Assembly: GCF_041435355.1 (NCBI RefSeq)
Contig: NZ_CP108442.1
Span: forward strand, 1,984,001 to 2,048,000
Length of the DNA stretch: 64,000 bases
From: Streptomyces sp. NBC_01276
GTDB taxonomy: Bacteria; Actinomycetota; Actinomycetes; Streptomycetales; Streptomycetaceae
Direction: 5' to 3'
Shown here: in pieces, positions 25,274 to 34,345 of the stretch
How the letters are laid out: every line of letters begins with the position of its first letter
Numbering within the stretch: the first letter of the stretch is position 1
The notes under the pieces: model-generated
The model's database searches: none
What the model saw: the letters and a program-made list of their open reading frames with translations, nothing else
Told to the model about the DNA's origin: nothing
Made by a program: the position numbers and the translations under genes

Positions 25274-26524
25274 ATGTCTGATCACGCAGCCGACGGCCCT
25301 CCCGCCGCCGAGGGAACCCGGCGGCTCACGACCCAGGAGGCCGCCCGCCTCCTGGGCGTGAAACCGGCCACCGTGTACGCCTACGTCAGCCGCGGCCAGC
25401 TCAGCAGCCGCCGCGACCCGGTCGGCCGGGGCAGCAGCTTCGACGCGCGCGAGGTGGAGGCACTGGCCCGGCGCAGCCGCCGTGAGGCGGCGGGCCCGCC
25501 CGGGGAGCTCTCCGTCCGCACCTCGCTCACACTCATCGAGGCCGACCGGTACTTCTTCCGGGGCGTGGACGCCGTCGAACTGGCCTCGCGGTACGCCTAC
25601 GAGGAGGTCGCCGAGTGGCTGTGGACGGGGAGCCTGCCGCACGGGGCCCGGTTCGCCGCTCCCCCGGAGGCGCTCGCCGCGGCCCGCCGGGCGGTGGCCG
25701 CCCTGCCGGAGCACAGCGGCCCCCTGGACCGGCTGCGGGTCGCCGTCACCGCGGCGGCGGTGGCGGACCCGCTCCGCTTCGACCTGTCCGAGGAGGCCGT
25801 ACTGGGTTCGGCGCGCTGCCTCGTGCCGACGCTGGTCGGCGCCCTGCCGCAGGCCGCCCCGGCCCGCGTCGGGGACGGACGGCTCGCCTGGGAACTGTGG
25901 TCCCGGCTGACGGCCGTGGATCCCGACCCGGCGGCCCTGGACGTGCTGGACCTGGCGCTGGCGCTGCTGGTCGACCACGACCTGGCCGCCTCCACCCTCG
26001 CGGTGCGGGTGGCCGCCTCGGCGCGGGCCCATCCCTACGCGGTGGTCTCGGCCGGGCTGGGCGCACTGGAGGGCCCCCTGCACGGGGCGGCCGGGCGGCT
26101 GGCGCACCGGATGGTGACGGAGGTCCTGGAACGGGGCGGCGCCGCGCCGGTGGTGGCGGAGTACCTGCGCGCCGGGCGGCGGGTCCCCGGCCTCGGCCAC
26201 CGCCTGTACCGCGGGGAGGATCCGCGGGCGCGGGCCCTGTTCGGCCGGCTGGAGGGGCTCCCCCAGGCCGGTCCGGCGCTGGGCGCGGCCCGGGACGTGG
26301 CCACCGTGATGGCCCGGCACGGACTGCACCCGAACGTGGACCTGGCCCTCGCGGTGCTGACGGTGTCCTGCGCCATGCCCGCCGAGGCCGGGGAAACGGT
26401 GTTCGCGGTGGCCCGGACGGCGGGCTGGATCGCACACGCGCTGGAGGAGTACCAGGAGCGCCCCCTGCGCATGCGGCCGAGCGGCCACTACGACGGCCCG
26501 CGGCCGCCCCGGCCACTGCCGTGA
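25274..26524 (+). CDS. Citrate synthase-like protein with N-terminal MerR/excisionase-type HTH domain
   Basis: The 416-residue protein starts with a helix-turn-helix of the HTH_17/AlpA type (about 15-68: LTTQEAARLLGVKPATVYAYVSRGQLSSRRDP, then FDAREVEALARR). A full-length citrate synthase domain follows. Catalytic positions are present: His270 in GPLHGAA, His309 in GLGHRLYR and Asp356 in NVDLAL. It may be a DNA-binding enzyme that senses acyl-CoA or oxaloacetate, or an enzyme whose HTH serves another role. It is divergent from citA over an AT-rich palindromic region, the obvious candidate target. I know of no characterised member. Confidence 0.88.
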   Translation: MSDHAADGPPAAEGTRRLTTQEAARLLGVKPATVYAYVSRGQLSSRRDPVGRGSSFDAREVEALARRSRREAAGPPGELSVRTSLTLIEADRYFFRGVDAVELASRYAYEEVAEWLWTGSLPHGARFAAPPEALAAARRAVAALPEHSGPLDRLRVAVTAAAVADPLRFDLSEEAVLGSARCLVPTLVGALPQAAPARVGDGRLAWELWSRLTAVDPDPAALDVLDLALALLVDHDLAASTLAVRVAASARAHPYAVVSAGLGALEGPLHGAAGRLAHRMVTEVLERGGAAPVVAEYLRAGRRVPGLGHRLYRGEDPRARALFGRLEGLPQAGPALGAARDVATVMARHGLHPNVDLALAVLTVSCAMPAEAGETVFAVARTAGWIAHALEEYQERPLRMRPSGHYDGPRPPRPLP

Positions 26525-26555
26525 CGGGTCTGGCCGCCCCGGCCACTGACGGGAC

Positions 26556-26587
26556 GGGCGGACGGGCGGACGGGCGGACGGGCGGAC
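26556..26587. repeat. Tandem 8-mer GGGCGGAC, four copies
   Basis: Four exact head-to-tail copies lie just after the citrate synthase stop. A duplicated GGCCGCCCCGGCCACTG segment sits immediately upstream, its first copy overlapping the 3' end of the gene. It looks like replication-slippage DNA. The 275-bp space up to the kinase gene otherwise holds no gene I can support. Confidence 0.8.
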
Positions 26588-26799
26588 GGGACGAGCGGGG
26601 CGGGGCCACCTGGAGCGCATCGTCCACGGGAAGGCGCCACCGCAGTACCTCCTCGACGTCCAGGAGCCGCGCGACACCCACTTCGGCCGCAGCGAACCGT
26701 GGGAGCGGGCCGCGCCGGACGGCCCCCTACCCGCCGCCACCCGCACCGGGAGAACCCAGGCATTCCGCTTACGCCGTCGCCGACCTACGGTTACTGGTC

Positions 26800-28416
26800 A
26801 TGCGGTTCCTCCCCACGAGTGCCCCACGCCTCGGGCTGCCCCGACGGGCCGTCTCGCAGATCCTGCTCACCCAGCTGGCCATCGCCGCCGGGGTCCTCGT
26901 GCTGGCCACCGGGCTCTTCCTCGCCCCGCTCAGCGTCCAGCTGGACGACCAGGCCATGCGCCGCGCGCTGGCCATCGCCCAGAGCGCGGCGGCGGACCCG
27001 GCCCTGGCCTCCGACCTCCTGAGGTCGGGGCCGTTCCCGGACACGCCCGTACAGGCCGCGGCGGAGCGGATCCGCAGCGCCACCGGAGCCGAGTACGTGG
27101 TCGTCGTGGACCTGAAGGGCATCCGCCGCTCCCACCCCAGCCCCGACCGCATCGGGCTGCCCGTCTCCACCGACCCCGGCGACGCCCTGGCGGGACACGA
27201 CGTCATGGAGATCGACGAGGGCACCCTCGGCCGCTCGGCCCGCGGAAAGGTCCCCCTGGTCGCCGCCGACGGCGCGATCGTCGGCGCCGTCTCCGTCGGC
27301 ATCCCCTACGACAGCGTGCGCGAGCGGCTCCTCGGCGCCATCCCCGGACTGCTCGCCTACGCCGGCGGAGCCCTGGCCGCCGGAGCGCTCGCCGCCTACC
27401 TGCTGTCCCGCCGGATCCAGCGGCAGACCCGCGACCTCGCGTTCTCCGACATCGCCGGTCTCCTCGCGGAACGCGAGGCCATGCTGCACTCCATCCGCGA
27501 GGGCGTGATCGCCCTCGACGGCGACGACCGCGTACGGCTCGTCAACGACGAGGCCGCCCGGCTGCTGGGGCTCTCCCCCGACACCGCCCGCACCCTCGCC
27601 GGGCGCCCGCTCGACGAGGTCCTCGGTCCGGGCCGCACCAGCGACGTCCTCGCCGGCCGCGTCACCGGACGCGACCTGCTCACCGTCCAGGGCCCGCGGG
27701 TCCTGGTCGCCAACCGGATGCCGACCGACGACGGCGGCGCCGTCGCCACCCTGCGCGACCGTACCGAGGTGGAGCACCTGAGCCGCGAGCTGGACTCCAC
27801 GAAGGGCCTGATCGACGCCCTGCGCGCCCAGGACCACGAGCACGCCAACCGCCTCCACACCCTCCTCGGCCTGCTCGAACTGGGACTGCACGAGGAGGCC
27901 GTCGCCTTCGTGAACGAGGTCGCGGGAGTGCACCGCAGCACCGCCGAGCAGGTCACCGAGAAGGTCCACGACCCGCTGCTGGCCGCCCTGCTGGTCGGCA
28001 AGGCCACCGTCGCCGCGGAACGGGGCGTCCCCCTGCGGCTCGCTCCGACCGCCTTCCTCCCCGACCGCCTGGTGGACCCGGGAGGCCTCGTCACGATCCT
28101 CGGCAACCTGGTGGACAACGCCCTGGACGCGACGGCGGGCTCGGCCGCACCCATGGTGGAGGTCGACCTCCACGCCGAGGGCCGCACCGCCGTGCTGCGG
28201 GTGCGCGACAGCGGCCCGGGCGTCCCCGCCGGGCGCCACGAGGAGATCTTCACCGAGGGCTGGTCGACCAAGCAGCCCGAGGCCCACCGCGAACGCGGCC
28301 TCGGACTCGCCCTCGTACGCCGCCTCGCGGAGCGGCAGGGCGGCAGCGCGCGGGCCGGGGCAGCCTCGGACGGAGGGGCGGAGTTCTCCGTCGTGCTCCC
28401 GGAGGCCCTGCGGTGA
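26800..28416 (+). CDS. Sensor histidine kinase, CitA/DcuS (SpoOB-type) family
   Basis: The 538-residue protein has a transmembrane segment at about 18-40, an extracytoplasmic sensor domain (about 45-180, containing ATGAEYVVVVDLKGIRRSHP as in single-Cache/PASp sensors), and a second transmembrane segment near 190-210. A PAS domain follows (about 225-320), then a SpoOB-type phosphoacceptor helix AQDHEHANRLHTLLGLLELG with His346. The ATPase domain carries NLVDNALDA, DSGPGVP and GLGLALVRR. Family members sense citrate, fumarate, malate or related carboxylates. The stop overlaps the GTG of the response regulator gene. Confidence 0.92.
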   Translation: MRFLPTSAPRLGLPRRAVSQILLTQLAIAAGVLVLATGLFLAPLSVQLDDQAMRRALAIAQSAAADPALASDLLRSGPFPDTPVQAAAERIRSATGAEYVVVVDLKGIRRSHPSPDRIGLPVSTDPGDALAGHDVMEIDEGTLGRSARGKVPLVAADGAIVGAVSVGIPYDSVRERLLGAIPGLLAYAGGALAAGALAAYLLSRRIQRQTRDLAFSDIAGLLAEREAMLHSIREGVIALDGDDRVRLVNDEAARLLGLSPDTARTLAGRPLDEVLGPGRTSDVLAGRVTGRDLLTVQGPRVLVANRMPTDDGGAVATLRDRTEVEHLSRELDSTKGLIDALRAQDHEHANRLHTLLGLLELGLHEEAVAFVNEVAGVHRSTAEQVTEKVHDPLLAALLVGKATVAAERGVPLRLAPTAFLPDRLVDPGGLVTILGNLVDNALDATAGSAAPMVEVDLHAEGRTAVLRVRDSGPGVPAGRHEEIFTEGWSTKQPEAHRERGLGLALVRRLAERQGGSARAGAASDGGAEFSVVLPEALR

Positions 28417-29120
28417 ACGGGACCCCGAGCGGTGAGCTGGCCGTACTGGTCGTCGACGACGACATGCGTGTCGCCCGGATCAACGAGGCGTACGTGGCCA
28501 AGGTTCCCGGGTTCCGCGTGGCCGGCCGGGCCCACTCGGCGGCCGAGGCGCTGGAGTTCCTCACCACCAGGCCCGTGGACCTGGTCCTCCTCGACCACTA
28601 CCTGCCGGACGAGAACGGCCTCGACCTCGTGCGCCGCATGCGCCAGCTGGGCCACCACACCGACGTGATCATGGTCACGGCCGCCCGGGACCTGGCCACC
28701 GTCCAGGCGGCCATGCGGCTCGGTGCCCTCCAGTACCTGGTCAAGCCGTTCACCTTCACCGGACTGCGCGCCAGGCTGGAGGCCTACGCCGCCCTGCGCC
28801 GCTCCCTCTCCGGCGGTGGCGAGGCCGAGCAGGCCGAGGTGGACCGGATCTTCGGCGCCCTGGCCGCGGCGGGCACCCCGAACGAGCTCCCCAAGGGCCA
28901 CTCCCCCACCACCGCCGAGCTGGTGCGCCAGGTCCTGCGCACCGCCGAAGGCCCCCTGTCCACCCAGCAGGTCGCCGACCGCGCCGGCATCAGCCGGCAG
29001 ACCGCCCAGCGCTACCTGAAGCTCCTGGACCGGGCCGGCCGCGTCACCCTGGCCCTGCGCTACGGCGAGACCGGCCGCCCGGAACACCGCTACGCGTGGG
29101 TCCCCTCGGCGGGCCCCTGA
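28413..29120 (+). CDS. Response regulator, CitB/DcuR family
   Basis: The 235-residue protein has a receiver domain with acidic pocket DDD (15-17), phosphoacceptor Asp61 in LVLLDHYLPDENG and Lys in LVKPFTF. A C-terminal helix-turn-helix follows (LSTQQVADRAGISRQTAQRYLKLLDRAG). It is coupled by GTGA overlap to the CitA/DcuS-type kinase. Its likely targets are carboxylate uptake or use genes, the nearest being the convergent symporter pair and the upstream citrate synthases; this is inference from context. Confidence 0.92.
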   Translation: MNGTPSGELAVLVVDDDMRVARINEAYVAKVPGFRVAGRAHSAAEALEFLTTRPVDLVLLDHYLPDENGLDLVRRMRQLGHHTDVIMVTAARDLATVQAAMRLGALQYLVKPFTFTGLRARLEAYAALRRSLSGGGEAEQAEVDRIFGALAAAGTPNELPKGHSPTTAELVRQVLRTAEGPLSTQQVADRAGISRQTAQRYLKLLDRAGRVTLALRYGETGRPEHRYAWVPSAGP

Positions 29121-29124
29121 GGAC

Positions 29125-30717
29125 TCACACCGCGCCGGCCCCCGTCAGGGAGCGCACCTCCGTCTCCGCGTGCCTGCGCTCGTCCGGCTCCTCGCCCGAG
29201 GTGACCGTCCCCAGCCAGCCCGCGAGGAACCCGAGCGGGATGGAGACGATCCCCGGGTTCTGCAGCGGGAAGTACTGGAAGTCGACACCGGGGAAGAGCG
29301 ATTCGGGGCTCCCCGAGACCACGGGCGACAGGACGACCAGCAGCACCGCCGGGACCAGCCCCCCGTACACCGACCAGACCGCACCCCGCGTGGTGAACCC
29401 CCGCCAGAACAGCGAGTACAGCAGCACCGGCAGGTTCGCCGAGGCCGCCACCGCGAAGGCCAGCCCCACCAGGAAGGCGACGTTCAGGTCCTGGGCGACC
29501 AGCCCGAGGCCGATCGCCACCGCCCCGATCCCCACGGCCGCGACGCGCGCCACGGCGACCTCGCTGCGCTGCCGGGCGTGCCGCCGTTTGAGGGAGGCGT
29601 AGAGGTCGTGCGCGACGGAGGCGGACGAGGCGAGGGTGATCCCGGCGACCACGGCGAGGATGGTCGCGAAGGCGATGGCGGCCACGAACGCGAACAGCAC
29701 CGCGCCCCCGGTGGACTCCGCGCCCCCGCCGAGGAAGGCCGCCAGCAGCGGTACGGCCGTGTTCCCCGAGGCGTTGGAGGCCCGCACCTGATCCGGCCCG
29801 AGCAGCGCCGCGGCCCCGAAGCCCAGCACGATGGTCATCAGGTAGAAGCCGCCGATCAGCCCGATCGCCCAGACGACGGACCGGCGGGCCGCCCGCGCCG
29901 TGGGCACGGTGTAGAAGCGGGACAGGATGTGCGGCAGCCCCGCGGTGCCCAGGACCAGGGCGAGCCCGAGGCTCATGAAGTCGACGCGGGCGGTCCAGTC
30001 GCCCCCGTACCGGAGGCCGGGGCCCAGGAAGCGGGCGCCGTACCCGCTGCGATCGGCGGCGCTGGTGAGCAGCTGGCCGAAGTTCCCGTGGAAGCGCAGC
30101 AGGACCAGCACGGTCAGGGTGATCGCCCCGCCCATCAGGAGGACGGCCTTCACGATCTGGATCCAGGTGGTGGCCCGCATCCCGCCGAAGGAGACGTAGA
30201 CCACCATCAGGGCGCCCACGCCGATCACGGTGAGCGTCCGCGCCGCGGCGCCCGAGCTGCCGAGCAGCAGGCCCACCAGGCTGCCCGCCCCGACCATCTG
30301 CGCGACCAGGTAGAGCACCGAGACCACGACGGAGGAGATCCCGGCGGCGATCCGTACGGGCCGCTCGCTCATCCGGGCGGCGACCACGTCCGCGAGGGTG
30401 AAGCGGCCGCAGTTGCGTACCAGCTCGGCGACCAGGAAGAGGACCAGGAGCCAGGCCACGAGGAAGCCGACGGAGTACAGCAGGCCGTCGTACCCGAACA
30501 GGGCGATCAGGCCGGAGATCCCGAGGAAGGAGGCGGCGGACATGTAGTCGCCGGCGATGGCGAAACCGTTCTCCATGGGGGAGAAGAGTCGCCCGCCCGC
30601 GTAGAACTCCTCGGCCGAACCGTGCCGGCTGCGGCTGACCCAGGTGGTGATGCCGAGGGTGACGGCGATGAAGACGCTGAACAGGATCAGCGCGAGGGTC
30701 TGGTGCTCGCTGTTCAC
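29125..30717 (-). CDS. Sodium:solute symporter (cation/acetate symporter type)
   Basis: The 530-residue polytopic membrane protein has about 13 hydrophobic segments. It carries SSS-family features such as EEFYAGGRLFSPMENGFAIAGDYMSAASFLGISG near the N-terminus, as in ActP/MctC, which carry acetate, propionate or pyruvate. The GTG start at 30717 overlaps the stop of the DUF485 gene (GTGA), the usual partner of ActP-type symporters. It ends 4 bp from the convergent response regulator gene, so it may belong to that regulon. Confidence 0.92.
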   Translation of the reverse strand: MNSEHQTLALILFSVFIAVTLGITTWVSRSRHGSAEEFYAGGRLFSPMENGFAIAGDYMSAASFLGISGLIALFGYDGLLYSVGFLVAWLLVLFLVAELVRNCGRFTLADVVAARMSERPVRIAAGISSVVVSVLYLVAQMVGAGSLVGLLLGSSGAAARTLTVIGVGALMVVYVSFGGMRATTWIQIVKAVLLMGGAITLTVLVLLRFHGNFGQLLTSAADRSGYGARFLGPGLRYGGDWTARVDFMSLGLALVLGTAGLPHILSRFYTVPTARAARRSVVWAIGLIGGFYLMTIVLGFGAAALLGPDQVRASNASGNTAVPLLAAFLGGGAESTGGAVLFAFVAAIAFATILAVVAGITLASSASVAHDLYASLKRRHARQRSEVAVARVAAVGIGAVAIGLGLVAQDLNVAFLVGLAFAVAASANLPVLLYSLFWRGFTTRGAVWSVYGGLVPAVLLVVLSPVVSGSPESLFPGVDFQYFPLQNPGIVSIPLGFLAGWLGTVTSGEEPDERRHAETEVRSLTGAGAV

Positions 30718-31199
30718 CGGTCCTCCCCCCGGGCCGCGGTCCGCTCCTGGTCGCGCTCCTGCTCGAAGACCGTCCAGCGCAGGTCGAGTGCGGCCCGGTC
30801 CCGCCTGAGGCGGGCGTGGCGGGCGTAGGCCCAGGTCAGCAGGAAGGTGCTCAGGAACTGCCCGAGCCCCGCGAGCAGGGCCACGTTCACCGGGCCGAAG
30901 ACGGGCCGGGCCATCAGAGCGGGCACCGTGGTGGCGGCGACCACGTAGGCCACGTACCAGAGGAAGAACCCGGCGGTCGCGGGGACGACGAACCTGCGGT
31001 AGCGGCCGCGGACCTCCTGGAAGGCGGCGCTCCGCTGCACTTCGAGGTAGATCTCGGATGCGCCGGACGCGGTCCGGCCCCCGGCGTCCGGGCGGGGCGG
31101 GACCGTTTCCCCGCCCTCGCCCCAGCCCACGGCCAGGGCGTCGTACCAGGGGTCGTCCAGCCGGATCGTTCCGGCATCGCGACCGTCGTGCTTGTCCAC
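30714..31199 (-). CDS. DUF485 family small membrane protein
   Basis: The 161-residue protein has a soluble N-terminal stretch of about 50 residues. The DUF485 core follows: FQEVRGRYRRFVVPATAGFFLWYVAYVVAATT, then a second transmembrane hairpin NVALLAGLGQFLSTFLLTWAYARHA. A charged C-terminal helix rich in Arg/Glu ends it. DUF485 proteins (YjcH-like) are encoded immediately before acetate symporters, as here with a 4-bp overlap, and probably support their assembly or activity. Confidence 0.88.
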   Translation of the reverse strand: MDKHDGRDAGTIRLDDPWYDALAVGWGEGGETVPPRPDAGGRTASGASEIYLEVQRSAAFQEVRGRYRRFVVPATAGFFLWYVAYVVAATTVPALMARPVFGPVNVALLAGLGQFLSTFLLTWAYARHARLRRDRAALDLRWTVFEQERDQERTAARGEDR

Positions 31200-31276
31200 C
31201 GAACTCTCCTTGTCCGCCGCCGCATTGGCCGCGTGCCCACAAGGATGTGCTCGATGGTCGTTTTCAGGACTGATGT

Positions 31277-31320
31277 CCGGCGCTCTTCACTCCTTCAGGT
31301 GATGGAGGGAAGAGCGCCGG
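31277..31320. terminator. Hairpin terminator downstream of parE
   Basis: CCGGCGCTCTTC (31277-31288) pairs with 31309-31320, and an inner CTCC/GGAG pair extends the stem. It lies 22 bp past the parE stop and also faces the DUF485 promoter. Confidence 0.7.
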
Positions 31321-31341
31321 CGTGCCGGAGCCGCGTCCGGG

Positions 31342-33462
31342 TCAGGCGTCGATGCGCGAGCGGTCGAGAGTCGCCGCGGAGCTGGTGATGAACTCCTTGC
31401 GCGGGGCGACCTCGTTGCCCATGAGCAGGTCGAAGACCTGCTCGGCGGAGTCCAGGTCTCCGATGTTGATCCGGCGCAGGGTGCGGAAGCGGGGATCCAT
31501 GGTGGTCTCCGCCAGCTGGTCCGCGTCCATCTCGCCGAGGCCCTTGTAGCGCTGGATGGCGTCCTTGTACCGGACGTTCTTGCGCTGGTACTCCAGCAGC
31601 GTCTGGCGCAGCTCGTTGTCCGAGTACGTGTACACGTACTTGTCCTGGCCCCGCTTGGGCTGGACCAGCTCGATGCGGTGCAGCGGCGGGACGGCCGCGA
31701 AGACCCGGCCCGCCTCGACCATGGGCCGCATGTACCGCTGGAAGAGCGTCAGCAGCAGGCAGCGGATGTGCGCGCCGTCCACATCGGCGTCGACGAGCAG
31801 GACGATCTTGCCGTAGCGGGCGGCGTCGAGGTCGAAGGTACGACCCGAGCCTGCCCCTATGACCTGGATGATCGCTCCGCACTCGGCGTTCTTGAGCATG
31901 TCCGAGACCGAGGACTTCTGGACGTTGAGGATCTTGCCCCGAATCGGCAGCAGGGCCTGGAACTCGGAGTTCCGGGCGAGCTTGGCCGTACCGAGGGCCG
32001 AGTCCCCCTCGACGATGAAGAGCTCGCTGCGGTCCACGTCGTCGCTGCGGCAGTCGGCCAGCTTGGCCGGCAGCGAGGAGGACTCCAGCGCGGTCTTGCG
32101 GCGCTGCGCCTCCTTGTGCTGGCGGGCCGCGATACGGGTCCGCGCGGCCGCGACGATCTTCTCCATCACGGCACGGGCCTGCTGCTTGTCGTCGCGCTTG
32201 GTGGAGGTCAGGAAGGCCTTGAGCTCCTTGGCGACGACGGCGGCGACGATGCGCGTCGCGGCGGAGGTACCGAGGACCTCCTTGGTCTGGCCCTCGAACT
32301 GCGGCTCGGCGAGGCGGACGGTGACGACGGCCGTCAGGCCCTCCATCGCGTCGTCCTTGACCACGTCGTCCTCGGCGACGCGCAGCAGCTTCGCCGAGCG
32401 CAGGACCTCGTTGACGGTCTTGGCGACCGAGCGCTCGAAGCCGGAGACGTGCGTACCGCCCTTGGGAGTGGCGATGATGTTCACGAAGGACTTGAGGTTG
32501 GTCTCGTACCCCGTGCCCCAGCGCAGGGCGATGTCCACGCCCAGCTCGCGGGTGACCTCGGTGGGGGTCATGTGGCCGCGGTCGTCGAGGACCGGGACGG
32601 TCTCCTTGAAGGTGCCCGTGCCGGTCAGGCGCAGCACGTCGCAGACGGCCTTGTCCTGCGCGAGGTACTCGCAGAACTCGCTGATGCCCCCGTCGAAGCG
32701 GAACGTCTCCTCGGTCTTGCCGGCGCCGTCGATGCCCCGCTCGTCGCGGACCACGATGGTCAGGCCGGGAACGAGGAAGGCCGTCTGGCGGGCGCGCTGG
32801 TACAGCGTCTCCAGGCCGAGGCGGGCGTCCTTGAGGAAGATCTGCCGGTCCGCCCAGTAGCGGATCCGGGTGCCGGTGCGGCCCTTGGGGATCCGCTTGA
32901 CCTTGCGCAGGCCGCCGGCCGGGTCGAAGGGGCTGTCGGGGCCCTGCTCGGTGAAGAACCCGGGGACGCCGCGGCGGAAGCTGACGGCGTGGGTGGAGCT
33001 GCCCCGGTCGACCTCGACGTCCAGGCGGGCCGAGAGGGCGTTGACCACGGAGGCGCCGACGCCGTGCAGACCGCCGGAGGCGGCGTACGAGCCGCCGCCG
33101 AACTTTCCGCCCGCGTGCAGCTTGGTCATGACGACCTCGACCCCGGACAGGCCGGTCTTGGGCTCGACGTCCACCGGGATGCCGCGGCCGTTGTCGCGGA
33201 CCTCGACCGAGGCGTCCTCGTGGAGGATCACCTCGATGTGGTCGCAGTAGCCGCCCAGGGCCTCGTCGACGGAATTGTCGATGATCTCCCAGAGGCAGTG
33301 CATCAGGCCTCGGCTGTCGGTGGAGCCGATATACATGCCGGGGCGCTTGCGAACGGCCTCAAGGCCTTCGAGGACGAGCAGGTGCCGCGCGGTGTAGTTG
33401 GAACCGTCCCGGTCTGCTCCGGACAGCAGCGCGCTGGAAGGCACGGACGTGTCGGCGGTCAC
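31342..33462 (-). CDS. parE: DNA topoisomerase IV subunit B (second GyrB-type protein)
   Basis: The 706-residue protein has the GHKL ATPase motifs IIDNSVDEAL, DNGRGIP and GGLHGVGASVVNAL, the transducer segment, and the TOPRIM motifs EGDSALGTAK and DADVDGAHIRCLLLTLFQ. The ending YKGLGEMDADQL is the usual GyrB/ParE tail. It partners ParC (17298-19754). The ATG at 33462 is preceded by a GCGAGGAGCG ribosome-binding region. Confidence 0.94.
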   Translation of the reverse strand: MTADTSVPSSALLSGADRDGSNYTARHLLVLEGLEAVRKRPGMYIGSTDSRGLMHCLWEIIDNSVDEALGGYCDHIEVILHEDASVEVRDNGRGIPVDVEPKTGLSGVEVVMTKLHAGGKFGGGSYAASGGLHGVGASVVNALSARLDVEVDRGSSTHAVSFRRGVPGFFTEQGPDSPFDPAGGLRKVKRIPKGRTGTRIRYWADRQIFLKDARLGLETLYQRARQTAFLVPGLTIVVRDERGIDGAGKTEETFRFDGGISEFCEYLAQDKAVCDVLRLTGTGTFKETVPVLDDRGHMTPTEVTRELGVDIALRWGTGYETNLKSFVNIIATPKGGTHVSGFERSVAKTVNEVLRSAKLLRVAEDDVVKDDAMEGLTAVVTVRLAEPQFEGQTKEVLGTSAATRIVAAVVAKELKAFLTSTKRDDKQQARAVMEKIVAAARTRIAARQHKEAQRRKTALESSSLPAKLADCRSDDVDRSELFIVEGDSALGTAKLARNSEFQALLPIRGKILNVQKSSVSDMLKNAECGAIIQVIGAGSGRTFDLDAARYGKIVLLVDADVDGAHIRCLLLTLFQRYMRPMVEAGRVFAAVPPLHRIELVQPKRGQDKYVYTYSDNELRQTLLEYQRKNVRYKDAIQRYKGLGEMDADQLAETTMDPRFRTLRRINIGDLDSAEQVFDLLMGNEVAPRKEFITSSAATLDRSRIDA

Positions 33463-33909
33463 GCAGTTCGCTCCTCGCTGAATTTCTTTTCTGGCCCGGT
33501 CGGGCGCAGGGGTGGCTCGGCTGCCGGTCAGAGGGTACCGAGGCCTGGTAGAGCCGATGCAACGCCACCCTCGTCACTTCCTCAGCCTAGTGCAGATCCG
33601 CACGGATGTTCGATCCCCCGTGAGGGTGAAGCAAACATCACGTTCCCTTCCAGGCATGAACCATTTAGGGTTCGGGCACGTCCTCATGCACAACCGGCAC
33701 TCACGCCGGGGAGGACGGGAACTGCTACAAGCGAACGACTGACAACGCGAAACCGTAAAGCAACGCAATACGGCTCCTTCGCCGCCAACCGGCAGCAGCC
33801 GGCCAGCTTCGGAAGGAAGTTTCGAGGAAAAGCCGCGAGCGGGAACGTTTTCGGCCTGGTTGGATGTTGACCCTGGTACGACAGCTCGTCGAGCTAGAGA
33901 AGAGGCGAC
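33463..33909. other. 447-bp divergent intergenic region, parE / zinc-ribbon gene
   Basis: No open frame with coding-like third-position bias is visible on either strand. It must contain the promoters for parE (minus) and the small zinc-ribbon gene (plus). The part from about 33720 to 33860 is AT-richer than its neighbours. I could not assign confident -35/-10 pairs. Confidence 0.5.
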
Positions 33910-34146
33910 GTGACTACTGTTCTGACACCCGCGACCCCGCTGACGGCCGCTGACCGATGCGACCGTTGCGGCGCCCAGGCATATCTGCGCGTCGTCCTCC
34001 TGAGCGGTGGTGAACTGCTCTTCTGCGCCCACCACGGGCGTAAGTTCGAGCCGGAACTCAAGAAGATCGCCGCGGAAATACAGGATGAGACCGAGCGGCT
34101 CACGTCCGCTCCGGCCGCTAATGCTGCCGACACCGAGGACCGCTGA
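33910..34146 (+). CDS. Small zinc-ribbon protein (DUF7455-like)
   Basis: The 78-residue protein has CDRCGAQAYLRVVLLSGGELLFCAHH, a CxxC plus CxHH arrangement that suggests one structural zinc. A Glu/Lys-rich helical tail follows. It is a conserved actinobacterial small protein without known function, usually encoded near hrdB and parE. The GTG at 33910 follows a GAGAAGAGG ribosome-binding region. A terminator-like hairpin follows at 34196-34234. Confidence 0.8.
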   Translation: MTTVLTPATPLTAADRCDRCGAQAYLRVVLLSGGELLFCAHHGRKFEPELKKIAAEIQDETERLTSAPAANAADTEDR

Positions 34147-34195
34147 CACAAGGCCTAACCTCGCATCCGACGAGCCAGGACCGGCCAGGCCGGTC

Positions 34196-34234
34196 GACGG
34201 GCGGCATCTCTGAGACCCAGGGACGCCGCCCGTC
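34196..34234. terminator. Hairpin after the zinc-ribbon gene
   Basis: GACGGGCGGC (34196-34205) pairs perfectly with GCCGCCCGTC (34225-34234) around a 19-nt loop. Confidence 0.6.
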
Positions 34235-34345
34235 CTCATATCCGAGGCACTTCCCCGGGCGTACGGCCGGCCCGTACGCCCCCACACCCCCGTGCAGGGC
34301 CGCACAGGCCTCCTGGAGCCCCTCCCGACACCCCGCGGGGCCTCC

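Noticed and set aside
26600..26790. Possible gene fragment reading RIVHGKAPPQYLLDVQEP before the sensor kinase
   Set aside because: It lacks a start and stop context and any family I recognise, and it adjoins slippage repeats. Could be a remnant, but support is too thin to annotate.
33867..33900. TTGACC and TAGAGA as a promoter for the zinc-ribbon gene
   Set aside because: The spacer is 22 bases, too long for a standard sigma-70-type promoter.
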